From positions 1 through 54,717 of the forward strand of contig DATILL010000012.1 of the NCBI GenBank assembly GCA_035476575.1: DNA of 54,717 nucleotides. The letters are read 5' to 3'. Below the pieces are notes generated by a model. It searched no databases, was not told the DNA's origin, and saw nothing but the letters and a program-made list of their open reading frames with translations. This DNA is from DATILL01 sp035476575. GTDB taxonomy: Bacteria > Actinomycetota > Actinomycetes > Mycobacteriales > JACQDL01. Every line of letters starts with the position of its first letter. Position 1 is the stretch's first letter. This document shows positions 33,029 through 42,196 of the stretch, one piece after another. Made by a program: the position numbers and the translations under genes.

Positions 33029-35560
33029 TCAGCCCGAACCGAAACAGACGAACGATGCATGCGGGCTCAGCTCGGTCACGACCGCCAACGCCTCCGCCGG
33101 CGCCGCGCCGCCGGCAACCTGCCGGTGGTACGGGATCATCACATCGGGAGCCGAGCTGTCGGTCACCCGACCCACGCTGGCGATCACCGTGGTCGACCCG
33201 GTGGCCAGCAGGACGGCGACCATGCCGACGATCTCGTCCCCGGTCCGGACGCTGGACCAGCCCAGCTCGCACGCGGACAGGACAACGTGCCGCGGCGGCT
33301 GGCGTAGCTGCTGGATGTCGTAGCCCATGAGCGCCCCACCGGCAAGATCCAACGACGAGAACAGCGCGTTCCCGGACTCATGGTGACCGTGCGCCGCGAT
33401 GTGGGCGAGCGGTGTGCCGTCAAGACAGCCGAGCGTCGCGGCCGGCGTCGCGGCCGAGCCGGTGAGGCGGACCGCGCCGGGCAGGACTTCGGCGATCGAG
33501 CTGATCTCCCGGTCACCATGGTCGATGTCGGGGCCGGCGACGAGCACCGCGGGCCGCACCGCCTCCAGCCCGCCGTCCACGGCGCGGCTACCTGCGGTCA
33601 GCCACGCGGTCGCCGATGGCGTCACCACCACCGGCCGGCCGCGCAACGGCGGAAGCTGCAGCCACGGCACCGTGAACAGCGCACCGGTCGGGACCACCAC
33701 GACCTTCCGATCGCCGGCCTCGGCCAGCAACGGGCCGACCAGCAGGTCGGCGAGCCCCTGGCTGTCGTGCCGGGTGGCCCGGACCAGGGTGTCCATCATC
33801 CGGCCGGGGACGGCTCGCGCCGCCAGCGTGTCGAGGTCCACGTGCAGCCGGCGGAGCCAACCGTCGATCTGGGCCTGGTCGCCCAGCCAGGCCAGCCGAG
33901 CCGTCCCGCGGCCCAGCACGAGGGCGCCGAGCCGGTGGCGGCTGCCCAGGTAGATGATCATGGTGTCGTCCCCGAGCCGGTCCAGCACGGCCGGCATGGT
34001 CGCCACCGGTGTCGTCACGCCGGTGCCGGTCCGGAACCAGGCCCGCTCGCGCACGGTGCGCTCCAGCTCGGCGCGACGGGCGCGGAGCTGACCGGCCGAC
34101 TCGCCGCGCCGGTCCGGCTGCTGCGACATGACCATCAGCCGCCGCAGCTCGCCCAGGGCCAGGGCGGCCTCCGGGTCATCGGGCGGGCGCACTGGCGGCA
34201 GCCGGAACGCCTGTGCCCGAATCAGCTCGGTCCACTCGAAGACCCGACCGACACGGCCGCTGTCCAGCGCCATGGTGAGCCCGGCCGCGGCCAGCTCGCG
34301 TCCGTGGATCGCTACCCCGCTCTGCAGGTCGGCACTGCCGAGCAGGCTGCGATGCTGGTGCAGCCGGGCCAACCCGGCCCGCAGATGGTCGGACTGGCGG
34401 CGGATGTCACCGCGCTCAGCGGCGAGCTCGGCGTACGCGATGTGCCAGAGCAGGCGGAGGTCGAGCGGATCCCCTGGCCGCGGCGCCCGGACCCGCTCGG
34501 CTCCCGCGACCGCCTTGGCCGGCGCGCCCGCCCGCAGGTACGCGCGGACGGCGAGCAACGCCGCCATCCGCCCGTCGTTGGCCAGCCCGAGCTCGGCCAG
34601 GCGGGCGGCGATCCGGACGCCGCGCCGCGCGAGCGGCAGCGGCGGCGCCGCCCGGGCGAAGTCCGCCCACAGCCGCGCGAGGGCCGCGAGCTCGGCACCG
34701 GTCTGGTTGCCTCGGGCAAGGAAGTGCCGCCGCGCCGTGGCCGCCCAGCGCTCCGCCAGATCCGGCTCGCCGGCCAGCAGCGCCACTGACGCGCGGGTGA
34801 GCGCGGCCCCGGCATGGTCCTCACTGAGCCGCCGCCGCCGGAACGCCGCAATGGCCTGGTCGAGCTCGCACCCCGCGTCCGCCACCAGCCCGGCGGCGAG
34901 CAGCACCCGCGCCTTGTCCACCGCGATGACCGGCAGGTACGACGGCAGGTGCTCGGCGCATTCGCGGACCGCGACGTCGAGCAGGCGCAGCGCGTCCGGC
35001 AGGTTGCCCGCGAGAAACTCGAAGAAGCCGAGGTTCTGGGTGGCCTTGATCGCGAGGTGGTGCTGCTGGTGGCCTCGGGCCAACCGCGCGCTGGTGACGA
35101 GATCGGCTCGGGAGTGCTTGCGCTCGCCCGCCATCAGCCGGGTGTACCCGCGGTTCAGCAGGACCCTGCTCAGCTCGACCGGGTCGCCGTCCGGATGCAG
35201 CGCCTGGACCGCCCGGTCGAGCTCGGCAAGGGCTGCCTCGGTCCGCCCGGTGCGGGCGAGGAACAGGCCCCGTTGGCCGTGCACCACCGCCTGGTTGTCG
35301 AGCAGCGCGGCGGCCTCGTCCAGCAGCAGCAAGCCCCGGTCGACATGCCCCTGCTCGGCCTCCGCGTGGGCCAGGCTGAGCAGGATCCGGCCGCGGACGG
35401 ACCGGACCACCCCGTCAGGTCCGGCGGCGGCCAGCAGCTCCAGCGCGGCTCGGAGGGTACGCGCTCCCTCGGCCGGTCGGCCGCCGGATGTCGCCGCCCT
35501 GCCCTCGGCGTGCAGCCTGCGGGCGGCGGCCTCCAGCTCGTCGCGCTGTCGCGCTGTCAC
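33029..35560 (-). CDS. TPR-CHAT caspase-like protease
   Basis: The GTG at 35560 overlaps the stop of the upstream gene. The 843-residue product has about 450 residues of TPR-like helical repeats (for example ILLSLAHAEAEQGHVDRGLL, RVLLNRGYTRLMAGERKHSR, ATQNLGFFEFLAGNLPDALR) and then a CHAT domain. The caspase-like dyad is visible: HIAAHGHHES with the His near residue 724 and HVVLSACELG with the Cys near 764. CHAT proteins are soluble peptidases whose TPR part usually holds them inactive until a partner binds. It is the last gene of a tight chain with a sigma factor and a subtilase. The substrate is unknown. Confidence 0.9.
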   Translation of the reverse strand: MTARQRDELEAAARRLHAEGRAATSGGRPAEGARTLRAALELLAAAGPDGVVRSVRGRILLSLAHAEAEQGHVDRGLLLLDEAAALLDNQAVVHGQRGLFLARTGRTEAALAELDRAVQALHPDGDPVELSRVLLNRGYTRLMAGERKHSRADLVTSARLARGHQQHHLAIKATQNLGFFEFLAGNLPDALRLLDVAVRECAEHLPSYLPVIAVDKARVLLAAGLVADAGCELDQAIAAFRRRRLSEDHAGAALTRASVALLAGEPDLAERWAATARRHFLARGNQTGAELAALARLWADFARAAPPLPLARRGVRIAARLAELGLANDGRMAALLAVRAYLRAGAPAKAVAGAERVRAPRPGDPLDLRLLWHIAYAELAAERGDIRRQSDHLRAGLARLHQHRSLLGSADLQSGVAIHGRELAAAGLTMALDSGRVGRVFEWTELIRAQAFRLPPVRPPDDPEAALALGELRRLMVMSQQPDRRGESAGQLRARRAELERTVRERAWFRTGTGVTTPVATMPAVLDRLGDDTMIIYLGSRHRLGALVLGRGTARLAWLGDQAQIDGWLRRLHVDLDTLAARAVPGRMMDTLVRATRHDSQGLADLLVGPLLAEAGDRKVVVVPTGALFTVPWLQLPPLRGRPVVVTPSATAWLTAGSRAVDGGLEAVRPAVLVAGPDIDHGDREISSIAEVLPGAVRLTGSAATPAATLGCLDGTPLAHIAAHGHHESGNALFSSLDLAGGALMGYDIQQLRQPPRHVVLSACELGWSSVRTGDEIVGMVAVLLATGSTTVIASVGRVTDSSAPDVMIPYHRQVAGGAAPAEALAVVTELSPHASFVCFGSG

Positions 35561-36072
35561 AGCACGAACGGCGGTGTCTCGACAGTGCGCACGAGCTCGA
35601 TATCGCCTCCCGGCGTGGGATGGACCGCGAGCTGGACCTCTCCCGGTGACACGTCCTGGATCACGAAGCGGCCGCACTCGTCGGACATGGTCTGCAGGCG
35701 CAGCCCGGCCGTCCGCAGCTCGACCCGCAGGCTGCCCGGCGGGTCCAGCCAACCGTCCAGCCGGACGGTGCCGTCGTCGGAGGACCCCTGGGTGAGGGTG
35801 ACGGTGATGGTGACAGAGTCGCTCTGGAACGTCAGCGTGTGCGCGCGCTCCGCGCCACGGACAGCCGATCCGACGGACAGATCGTCGCAGAGCGTGGCCA
35901 GCTCGCGCTCGGCGCGCTCCAGATCGAGCGCGAACCGGACACGGGTGTAGAGATCGCCCGGCACCGGGTCCGCTGCCGTGAAGAACCGGTGCACCTGGGC
36001 CAGGACGACGGCGTCCATCTCGTCCATCGGCGTCTCCGGGCCGACCGGACCGGTGTCCGACGGGTCGCTCAT
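35557..36072 (-). CDS. Unknown protein between sigma factor and CHAT protease
   Basis: I chose the ATG at 36072 because it overlaps the sigma-factor stop (ATGA), like the other junctions of the chain. The 171-residue product has an acidic helical N-terminal half (MDEMDAVVLAQVHRFFTAAD, FALDLERAERELATLCDDL) and a strand-rich C-terminal half (THTLTFQSDSVTITVTLTQG-like strand, WLDPPGSLRVELRT, CGRFVIQDVSPGEVQLAVH) that looks like a small beta-sandwich of the carboxypeptidase-regulatory type. No TM or signal peptide is present. Its position makes it the natural candidate for an anti-sigma factor or protease substrate. That role is inference only. Confidence 0.75.
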   Translation of the reverse strand: MSDPSDTGPVGPETPMDEMDAVVLAQVHRFFTAADPVPGDLYTRVRFALDLERAERELATLCDDLSVGSAVRGAERAHTLTFQSDSVTITVTLTQGSSDDGTVRLDGWLDPPGSLRVELRTAGLRLQTMSDECGRFVIQDVSPGEVQLAVHPTPGGDIELVRTVETPPFVL

Positions 36073-36671
36073 CGCGGGCTCCATGCTGGGTCCTCAGACA
36101 GCAGCCGGCGCAGCCGGGCCAGGCACCGCCCCCGGGTAGGCCCGATGCTGCCTCGTGGCATGCCCAAGGCCTCCGCCACCGCAGCGTAGTTCGGCCGGTC
36201 GACGAAGGCGACGATCCGCAGCAGCTCCTGGCATCGGGGCGGAAGAGCGTTCAGATGGCGCCACAGGCATCTGTTCCGCTCGCGTTCCGCGACATCCGAC
36301 CCGACATCATCCGCGCGGTCCGGCAGCTCGGCCAGCACGTCGGTCTCGACCAGGTCCAGCCGCCGGGCCCGCGCCCCGACCCGCCGGGCCTCCCGGCGGG
36401 TCACCGTGACCAGCCATGCGGCCAGTGCGGCCGGCGTGCGGATGGCGTCCAGGTGCTGCAGCAGGGTGAGCCACACAGTCTGGACGACGTCCGACGCCGA
36501 CTCGTGATCGATGTGCTGTGCCCGGGCGACGTTCCAGACCAACGGCATGAGCCGGTCGATGATCTCGTCCATCGCGGACCGGTCGCCCTCTCGCGCCCGG
36601 CGCAGGAGTAACGCAACCACATCCTGCCGCCGCGCCTCCTCCGGCGGTGCCGTGTCAGCGCCGGCATTCAC
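36069..36671 (-). CDS. ECF-like sigma-70 family RNA polymerase sigma factor
   Basis: The frame opens at a GTG at 36677, but the GTG at 36671 overlaps the subtilase stop (GTGA), matching the other junctions, so I prefer it (200 residues). Region 2 is present (MDEIIDRLMPLVWNVARAQH, SASDVVQTVWLTLLQHLD), followed by TPAALAAWLVTVTRREARRV, and region 4 near the C-terminus (LPPRCQELLRIVAFVDRPNY, AVAEALGMPRGSIGPTRGRC). No region 1.1 or 3 is visible. It would redirect RNA polymerase to a dedicated promoter set. No classical zinc anti-sigma factor follows; the 171-aa downstream gene takes that place. Confidence 0.92.
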   Translation of the reverse strand: MNAGADTAPPEEARRQDVVALLLRRAREGDRSAMDEIIDRLMPLVWNVARAQHIDHESASDVVQTVWLTLLQHLDAIRTPAALAAWLVTVTRREARRVGARARRLDLVETDVLAELPDRADDVGSDVAERERNRCLWRHLNALPPRCQELLRIVAFVDRPNYAAVAEALGMPRGSIGPTRGRCLARLRRLLSEDPAWSPR

Positions 36672-38287
36672 GGCCACACCTGCGTGAAGAATGCATCTGG
36701 GCTGAGTAGATCATCAATTACCTTCTTTGCCCGCTGTACGGCCACGGAGGTGGTCACCGTAAGGCTCGGGCTCTCCGTCAGCAGCAGCGCGGCCCGCGCG
36801 GTGCACACCGCCGCCGCGAACGAGGTGCCATCCCACACACCGAAGCCGTAGGAGTAGTCATCCGGGTCGAACCCAACCCGGTTCGAGCTGCCGAACATAC
36901 GGCTGAGCGGAGGCGTGTCGCTGCCGTTGAACGTCGTCGGCACGGTGCTGATGATCGCGCATCCGGGATACCAGGTGTTGACCCACGAGGCCTCGTTGCT
37001 GAAGATCGCCCGGACGGGTGCCCGGGTCAGCGCACCAACACTGATCACGCGCGGCACCGAGGTGCCCGGAAATGTCCAGGTGGAGAATGCGGCCGGATAG
37101 ACCGGAGGCTCGGCGACGGCGTCGTTGCCGGCCGAGCTGACGATGATGACGCCGTAGTCGCTGAGCTGCTGGAGAAGCCCTCCAATGGACGACTCGAACG
37201 TCGTAGACCCCGCTTCGTGGTACCAACCGAACGACATCGAGACGACGTCGATGAAGTTCTTGGCTGGGCCGCCCGGAGCTGCGGCACTCATCACCCGGTC
37301 GCGAATCGCGGTGAGCTGGGCCAGGAGGTCCTGCTCGACCACCGCACCGTCACTGTGCATCACCGGGTAGAGCAGCACCCGGGCGTCGGGCGCGAGCTGC
37401 CGGATGATGCCGGTGATGAAGGTGCCGTGCCCCGCGTGGGAGTCCAGCTCCCCTACCAGCGGCCGGGTGAAGCTCTGGCCGCTGTCCTGGTCCTGCCAGG
37501 GTGGAGCCGGCGGGCTGCCCGGTGGGGGCGTTGGGGGCGGCATGACCTCGACGAACTCATCCTTGTCCGGATCGGTGGACAGCCGTCGGGGCAGCCACGG
37601 GTGGTCCCCGCATCCGGTGTCCAGGACCGCGACAACCGGGCGCCGGTGCCCTAGCACGGCCGGGTCGCGTCGGGCAGGTGCTCGCAGCGGCAGGATGACC
37701 GGGGTACGACCGGCACCCCACCCGTGCCCGTCCGAGCCCGGAGCGCCGACGATCGAGGCATAACCGTGGCCCGAGAACCCGAACATCAGGTGGTCAAGCG
37801 AGATCAGCCGCGCCAGCTCGACGAGCTGGCTCGACTCGTGCCTGGCGGCCGCGCGGAGCACCTGCACAGCGTGCCACGAGTCGACCGGTCCACCGAGCAC
37901 AACGCCATCCGCCGCGACAAGGCGAACCGGCTGCTGGGGGGCGCGCTCGTTCCGCACGGGGACGCGCCCCCGCGGAAGCGTGCCCGGCGGGCTGTCCTGC
38001 GCCATCTGCAGACCGATCCTCCGCAGCTCGGTCGAGAGAAACTCGCGGTACACCGGATTGGTGAGCAGCACTGTCGGCACGAGCAGCCACTCTGGCCGGT
38101 AGATGGTGGGCCTGACCTCCGAGCCATCCCAGGCGGGCGCGGCCTCCTCCGGGCGGAGGATCTTGGCACGGTGTCGCCTGAGCACGTTATCGTCGAGCGG
38201 GTGGAGCGGCGGCACCGACGCCACCGGCTCCCCCTCCCCCGTTCGGCCCGTTCTCATGTGGCCCAAGGTGAAATCCGAGACAGACAT
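36668..38287 (-). CDS. Cytoplasmic subtilase (S8 family serine protease)
   Basis: The ATG at 38287 has AGGAGGGG a few bases upstream. The 539-residue protein has a complete S8 triad: Asp223 in VAVLDTGCGDHP, His287 in SHAGHGTFITG, and Ser489 in VWDGTSFAAAV, with the oxyanion Asn in SSAGNDAV. An N-terminal region of about 200 residues precedes the catalytic domain. I see no signal peptide or TM segment, so unlike mycosins it should act inside the cell. It is the first gene of the chain subtilase, sigma factor, unknown protein, CHAT protease, and could be the input or the executor of a proteolytic cascade. Confidence 0.92.
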   Translation of the reverse strand: MSVSDFTLGHMRTGRTGEGEPVASVPPLHPLDDNVLRRHRAKILRPEEAAPAWDGSEVRPTIYRPEWLLVPTVLLTNPVYREFLSTELRRIGLQMAQDSPPGTLPRGRVPVRNERAPQQPVRLVAADGVVLGGPVDSWHAVQVLRAAARHESSQLVELARLISLDHLMFGFSGHGYASIVGAPGSDGHGWGAGRTPVILPLRAPARRDPAVLGHRRPVVAVLDTGCGDHPWLPRRLSTDPDKDEFVEVMPPPTPPPGSPPAPPWQDQDSGQSFTRPLVGELDSHAGHGTFITGIIRQLAPDARVLLYPVMHSDGAVVEQDLLAQLTAIRDRVMSAAAPGGPAKNFIDVVSMSFGWYHEAGSTTFESSIGGLLQQLSDYGVIIVSSAGNDAVAEPPVYPAAFSTWTFPGTSVPRVISVGALTRAPVRAIFSNEASWVNTWYPGCAIISTVPTTFNGSDTPPLSRMFGSSNRVGFDPDDYSYGFGVWDGTSFAAAVCTARAALLLTESPSLTVTTSVAVQRAKKVIDDLLSPDAFFTQVWP

Positions 38288-38445
38288 TGACCCCTCCTAT
38301 GGCAGCTCGCCCGACCGTCAAGGCGACGGTGGAACGGGGGCCGAGCTGGATACCCTCCAAGGTCACGACTTCATAACGGTAGTCGCCCGGCACGGCGGCA
38401 CAAACTCGATTTGGCCGGAAGCCCGGCGGCCCCGCGGCCCGGCGT

Positions 38446-39318
38446 TCAAGTCTCGAGCTCGGCGATGATGAGGGCGTGGTCGCTGCCCGCGGCGGCGGCG
38501 TCGTCGTACCGGTACTGGACGTCGACCACCTCCAGCTCCGGGCTGGCGAACAGATGGTCGTACCGGACCGGCTGCCCGGCGACCCGCCGCGAGACCGCCA
38601 GCGGACCGGCAGGTCGCTCGGCCCGGATCCGGGCCAGCTCCTCCGGCCGGCGGTCCAGGTACCCGCGCAGGACGTCGTACAGCCGGTGCCCCCCGTGCGG
38701 ACCGAGCAGCGGGTCGTCGCCGCCCGGGCCCGCCGAGCTGGCCGACAGCCACGGCCGGACCTGCCGGGCGTCGGGATGGTCGACCGCCGGGGCACCGGCG
38801 TCCAGCCCGACGACGAGCGGGCCGGAGACCCCGCTAGCCCAGCCGGTGATGCCGGCATGGAACGCCCGCTGCAGGTCGCTGGCCACGGTACTGGCCCGGC
38901 GGGTCTGGAAGCTGCCCACGGTGAGCTGGGCGCCGTCGGACAGCGCCACCCGGGCCGCGACCGTACGCCACAGAAAGCCGGCCCGGACCGGCTCGGAGAC
39001 CCCGAACGGTGCCCGGTCCAGCACCTGCGAGCCCAGCACGACCGTCCCCGGCGCCCCCAGCACCGCACAGCCCAGCCGGTGCTCGTCGCCGCGCGGCCGG
39101 CACAGGTCGGTGGACAGCGCGCCCCAGGCGAACAGCCGGGACTGCTGGTGCATCCGTTCGTGTGCCAGCGGGGGCGGCAGCAGGGCGCGGTAGACCGACC
39201 GGCTGAGCTCCTGCAGCAGCGCCAGGTCCGGCCTGATCCGGCGGAGCAGCTCGACCTTGGCGTCCAGCAGGCCAGCTGGCCGAGAGTCGACGTTCCAGCT
39301 CACCACCCGTATCCGCAC
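38446..39318 (-). CDS. Endonuclease/exonuclease/phosphatase-fold protein
   Basis: Three in-frame GTG codons lie at 39324, 39321 and 39318; the last is best spaced from GAGGAG. The product of about 290 residues shows the EEP fold: IRVVSWNVDSRPAGL with the first metal-site Asn, PDLALLQELS with the metal-binding Glu, and GSDHALIIAELE near the C-terminus with the catalytic Asp-His. The middle GDxN motif reads GLDAGAP, so one active-site Asn may be missing. EEP proteins hydrolyse phosphodiesters in nucleic acids or lipids; the substrate here is unknown. It starts within 12 bp of the PD-(D/E)XK gene's stop and is probably cotranscribed with it. Confidence 0.8.
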   Translation of the reverse strand: MRIRVVSWNVDSRPAGLLDAKVELLRRIRPDLALLQELSRSVYRALLPPPLAHERMHQQSRLFAWGALSTDLCRPRGDEHRLGCAVLGAPGTVVLGSQVLDRAPFGVSEPVRAGFLWRTVAARVALSDGAQLTVGSFQTRRASTVASDLQRAFHAGITGWASGVSGPLVVGLDAGAPAVDHPDARQVRPWLSASSAGPGGDDPLLGPHGGHRLYDVLRGYLDRRPEELARIRAERPAGPLAVSRRVAGQPVRYDHLFASPELEVVDVQYRYDDAAAAGSDHALIIAELET

Positions 39319-39327
39319 CACCACTCC

Positions 39328-40437
39328 TCACTGCTTGCCCGGCGGACGGTGGTCCGCGACCCGGTGGGTCTCCGGCACGAACCCCCACACCGAGCCCAGC
39401 CGCCCCAGCTCGAAGTCCTCGCGGACCCGCTTGCGGTACGCCGTGTCGAGGATTGGCTGCTCGTCCAGCCCCTGTGTCATGGCCACGCATGGCGCCCGGT
39501 AAACGCACTCCGCGCAGTGCGCCGTGGAGGGGTTGGGATACAGCCGGACCAGCGGGTCGACCATGTCCAGCGTCTCGTACGCTACGGCGACCCCGCGGCG
39601 CTCCAGCTCCATCTGGCCGCGCGGGATCTGGGTACGCCGGAAGTAGGCGCCGCGGTGCTGGGTGATGATGCCGCTCGGCGCTGGCACCGCCGTGATCTCC
39701 GGCTCCCCGTCCGGCTCCGGCTCGTCCGGGTTCGGCTGATCCGCCGGCGCCCCGTCGGGTGGCGGTACGGCCACGCGCAGCTCGTTGTGGATCGTGCCCT
39801 CGATCCGGCCGAGAAAGCCGAGCTGCCAGGCCCAGGACCGGGTCAGGCTCTGCTCATCGAGGATGAGCTGGTCCAGGTCCGACCACTGCGGACCGGACAC
39901 GACACGGTGCTCGGCCAGCCAGCACAGATCGTGCTCGTCCATCACCACCATGTCGATCCGGACCCGGTACTGGATGGTCCGGCCGTCCGGTGCGACCAGG
40001 CCGGCATCCGGGTCGTCCGGGTCGGGGATGACGATGTCGAACTGGGCCGCCACCTGGACCGGCGTGAAGCGGTCGAGCCGCTCCGCCCAGCCGAAGTACC
40101 GCTCCAGCAGCCGGGTGCCCAGCCGGTGCCGCTCGGCCCAGTCCCGCTCCTGCTCGGCGGACAGCGCGCGGTGCTCGGCGTACTCCGCCCGCTGCCTGCG
40201 CATCGACTTGTCGAACGCCCGGACGGCCAGCGGCCGGACGATCTCCCGCTTCCACTCCCACATGCCCGGGAAGTAGTAGATGTCCAGTGCGTCACGCACG
40301 GCCTCGTCGAAGTCGATGACCCGGACGGGCTCAGCGGGCTCGTAGTTCCGCCGCTCCCGCGCACCGAGGTCCCAGGCCCGGCGGCAGCGCCGGAACTGGT
40401 CGCTCTCACCAGGCCTGATCACGTGATATGCGGTCAC
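39328..40437 (-). CDS. Cas4/RecB-like PD-(D/E)XK family protein
   Basis: The GTG at 40437 has AGGAGG 8 bp upstream. The 369-residue protein resembles Cas4/RecB-type nucleases: an N-terminal SDQFRRCRRAWDLGA with the first Cys, a core strand QYRVRIDMVVMDEHDLCWLA followed by EHR, and a C-terminal STAHCAECVYRAPCVAM with three more Cys. Four Cys in this layout are an iron-sulfur cluster signature. The catalytic motif reads D...E-H-R where D...E-x-K is expected, so nuclease activity is doubtful and the protein may bind DNA only. No CRISPR array or other cas gene is in the window. Confidence 0.75.
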   Translation of the reverse strand: MTAYHVIRPGESDQFRRCRRAWDLGARERRNYEPAEPVRVIDFDEAVRDALDIYYFPGMWEWKREIVRPLAVRAFDKSMRRQRAEYAEHRALSAEQERDWAERHRLGTRLLERYFGWAERLDRFTPVQVAAQFDIVIPDPDDPDAGLVAPDGRTIQYRVRIDMVVMDEHDLCWLAEHRVVSGPQWSDLDQLILDEQSLTRSWAWQLGFLGRIEGTIHNELRVAVPPPDGAPADQPNPDEPEPDGEPEITAVPAPSGIITQHRGAYFRRTQIPRGQMELERRGVAVAYETLDMVDPLVRLYPNPSTAHCAECVYRAPCVAMTQGLDEQPILDTAYRKRVREDFELGRLGSVWGFVPETHRVADHRPPGKQ

Positions 40438-40552
40438 CCGGGCACCTCCTGGCCAGCCGAGGCGGGGATGGCGGCAATTATCGCCGGTCCGGCGACGATG
40501 CGTGAGACACGCTACGATCCCGAACGGTGGACAAGCCTGTCGGGAGGCATGC

Positions 40553-41404
40553 ATGGTTGGGGGCGAGGACGTGAGCAGGGTCACCGAGTGGATGCGCCCG
40601 TTGGGCGACCGGCCCGCTCCGCCCGGGATCGACATCAGCAAGGCCTCGATCGCACGGGTCTACGACTACGTGCTCGACGGCAAGGACCACTTCGCGGTCG
40701 ACCGCGCTGCCGCCGAGGCTTTCCTCCGGGTGGTGCCGCAGGCCCGGCGGATCGCCCACGACAACCGGTCAGCGCTCCGGCGCGGCGTGCGCTACCTGGT
40801 GCGCGAGGCCGGCATCCGGCAGATCATCGACATCGGCTCCGGGCTGCCCACCGCCGGGAACGTGCACGAGATCGCCCACGAGATGGACCCGACCGTCCGG
40901 GTGATCTACGTGGACAAGGACCCGATCGTGCTGGCGCACGGCCGGGCGCTGCTGGCGGACAACGCCACCACCACCGTCATCACCGCTGACCTGCTGGAGC
41001 CTGACTCGATCTTCGACCACCCGACCGTGCGCAACTACATCGACGACCAAGAGCCGTTCGCCGTCCTGGCCTGCGGCATCCTGCACCACCTGAACGACGA
41101 CCAGGATCCGGCCGGTATCACGGCGCGGATCAGGGAACGGCTGCCGTCGGGCGGCTACCTGCACATCACGAACTTCCTGGACGACGGCGACCCCCGCGCA
41201 CCGGGGATCGAGAAGGCGTTCCTCGAGGGCGGGCTCGGGACCGGGCGGTTCCGCACCTTTGCCGAGCTGCGCCAGTACCTGGACGGCCTGGAGCTGGTCC
41301 CGCCAGGTCTGATCCGGGCGAACGACTGGCGGCCTGACGCCGAGACTGACACCAACAGCCCGGTGTACGACCTTTACAGCGCCGGGATGGGCCGCAAGCC
41401 CTGA
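40553..41404 (+). CDS. DUF574-type SAM-dependent methyltransferase
   Basis: I chose the ATG at 40553 because GGGAGG lies 5 bp upstream. The 283-residue product matches the actinobacterial DUF574 family: the opening GIDISKASIARVYDYVLDGK with HFAVDRAAAEAF, the SAM-binding QIIDIGSGLPTAGNVHEIA, VIYVDKDPIVLAHGRALLAD, and FAVLACGILHHL. This family is very abundant in filamentous actinomycetes, often near XRE regulators, and its substrates are mostly unknown. The gene is divergent from the Cas4-like gene. Confidence 0.92.
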   Translation: MVGGEDVSRVTEWMRPLGDRPAPPGIDISKASIARVYDYVLDGKDHFAVDRAAAEAFLRVVPQARRIAHDNRSALRRGVRYLVREAGIRQIIDIGSGLPTAGNVHEIAHEMDPTVRVIYVDKDPIVLAHGRALLADNATTTVITADLLEPDSIFDHPTVRNYIDDQEPFAVLACGILHHLNDDQDPAGITARIRERLPSGGYLHITNFLDDGDPRAPGIEKAFLEGGLGTGRFRTFAELRQYLDGLELVPPGLIRANDWRPDAETDTNSPVYDLYSAGMGRKP

Positions 41405-41434
41405 CGCAACGCCTGGCCGGGCCCGGGCAGCGCC

Positions 41435-42196
41435 TCAGCCCGGGTCACCCGGCCGGAGCACCGCCCGCGCGATCGTCCCAGCGGGCAGCCGGCCGTCCAA
41501 CCGCTCCAACCGCAGCGCGCCGAGCGCGTCGGACAGGATGGGGTACGGGCGCAGCGCCGCCGCCGGGCTCAGCCAGAAGGCGCGAAGCTGCTCCACCACG
41601 ACCATGTCCCGCCACGGATCGCCGGCCGGCATGACTGCGGTCATCCGGGCCATGCTCTCTCCCGGGTCGAGGTCGAGCACGACGTAGACGTCGGCGATCT
41701 GCAACAGCCCGGCGGTAAGGCACCGCTGCGCCCAGGTCGCCCGTGCGTCCAGCCGCCGGCCGCTGTCCCGGACCGCCAGCGCCGCGGCGGTCGCGAGCGC
41801 GCTGAGCCAGTCCCTGACGATGACCACCGGCTCACGCAGGCCCCGTACGACGGCGGCCTGGGCCAGCCAGCGGGACCGGTTCTCGTCTTCGTCCGCGGAC
41901 TGGGCAGCGGCGAGCCTGCCCGAGAGCGCGGTCAACCCACGACCTGGAGCGGAGAGGTGATCGGCAACCGCCACCAGGTCCGCGCCGGGTGCGCCGTCCA
42001 CCACCATCAGCCAGCCGCGGCTCGCCTGACGAGCCGGGTTGCCGGCGGGCTGGCCGGAACGCCGGGCGGACGCCGGCCGGTCAAACGGCGTGACCTGCCC
42101 CCGTTGCCCCACCCGGATGGTGGTTCGGTCTCCGGGCGCCCGCCCGGGTAACGGGACGGCCAGCTCCGAGTGGCTGGCCGCCGCGGCTGATGTCAC
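41435..42196 (-). CDS. Degenerate P-loop (nucleotide-kinase-like) protein
   Basis: The GTG at 42196 overlaps the stop of the upstream primase-like gene. The product of about 253 residues has a disordered N-terminal 60 residues, then SRGWLMVVDGAPGADLVAVA, which looks like a P-loop strand and loop that has lost the GK(T/S). IADVYVVLDLDPGESMARM resembles the LxLDVDPE.xxxR strand of thymidylate kinases. I infer a kinase-fold protein without normal ATP binding. Coupled translation suggests a partnership with the primase-like protein. Confidence 0.6.
   Translation of the reverse strand: MTSAAAASHSELAVPLPGRAPGDRTTIRVGQRGQVTPFDRPASARRSGQPAGNPARQASRGWLMVVDGAPGADLVAVADHLSAPGRGLTALSGRLAAAQSADEDENRSRWLAQAAVVRGLREPVVIVRDWLSALATAAALAVRDSGRRLDARATWAQRCLTAGLLQIADVYVVLDLDPGESMARMTAVMPAGDPWRDMVVVEQLRAFWLSPAAALRPYPILSDALGALRLERLDGRLPAGTIARAVLRPGDPG

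Noticed and set aside
38476..40989. 837-codon plus-strand open frame
   Set aside because: It is antisense to the EEP and Cas4-like genes and crosses into the DUF574 gene in another frame; its Arg/Pro/Gly-rich content is typical of shadow frames in high-GC DNA.
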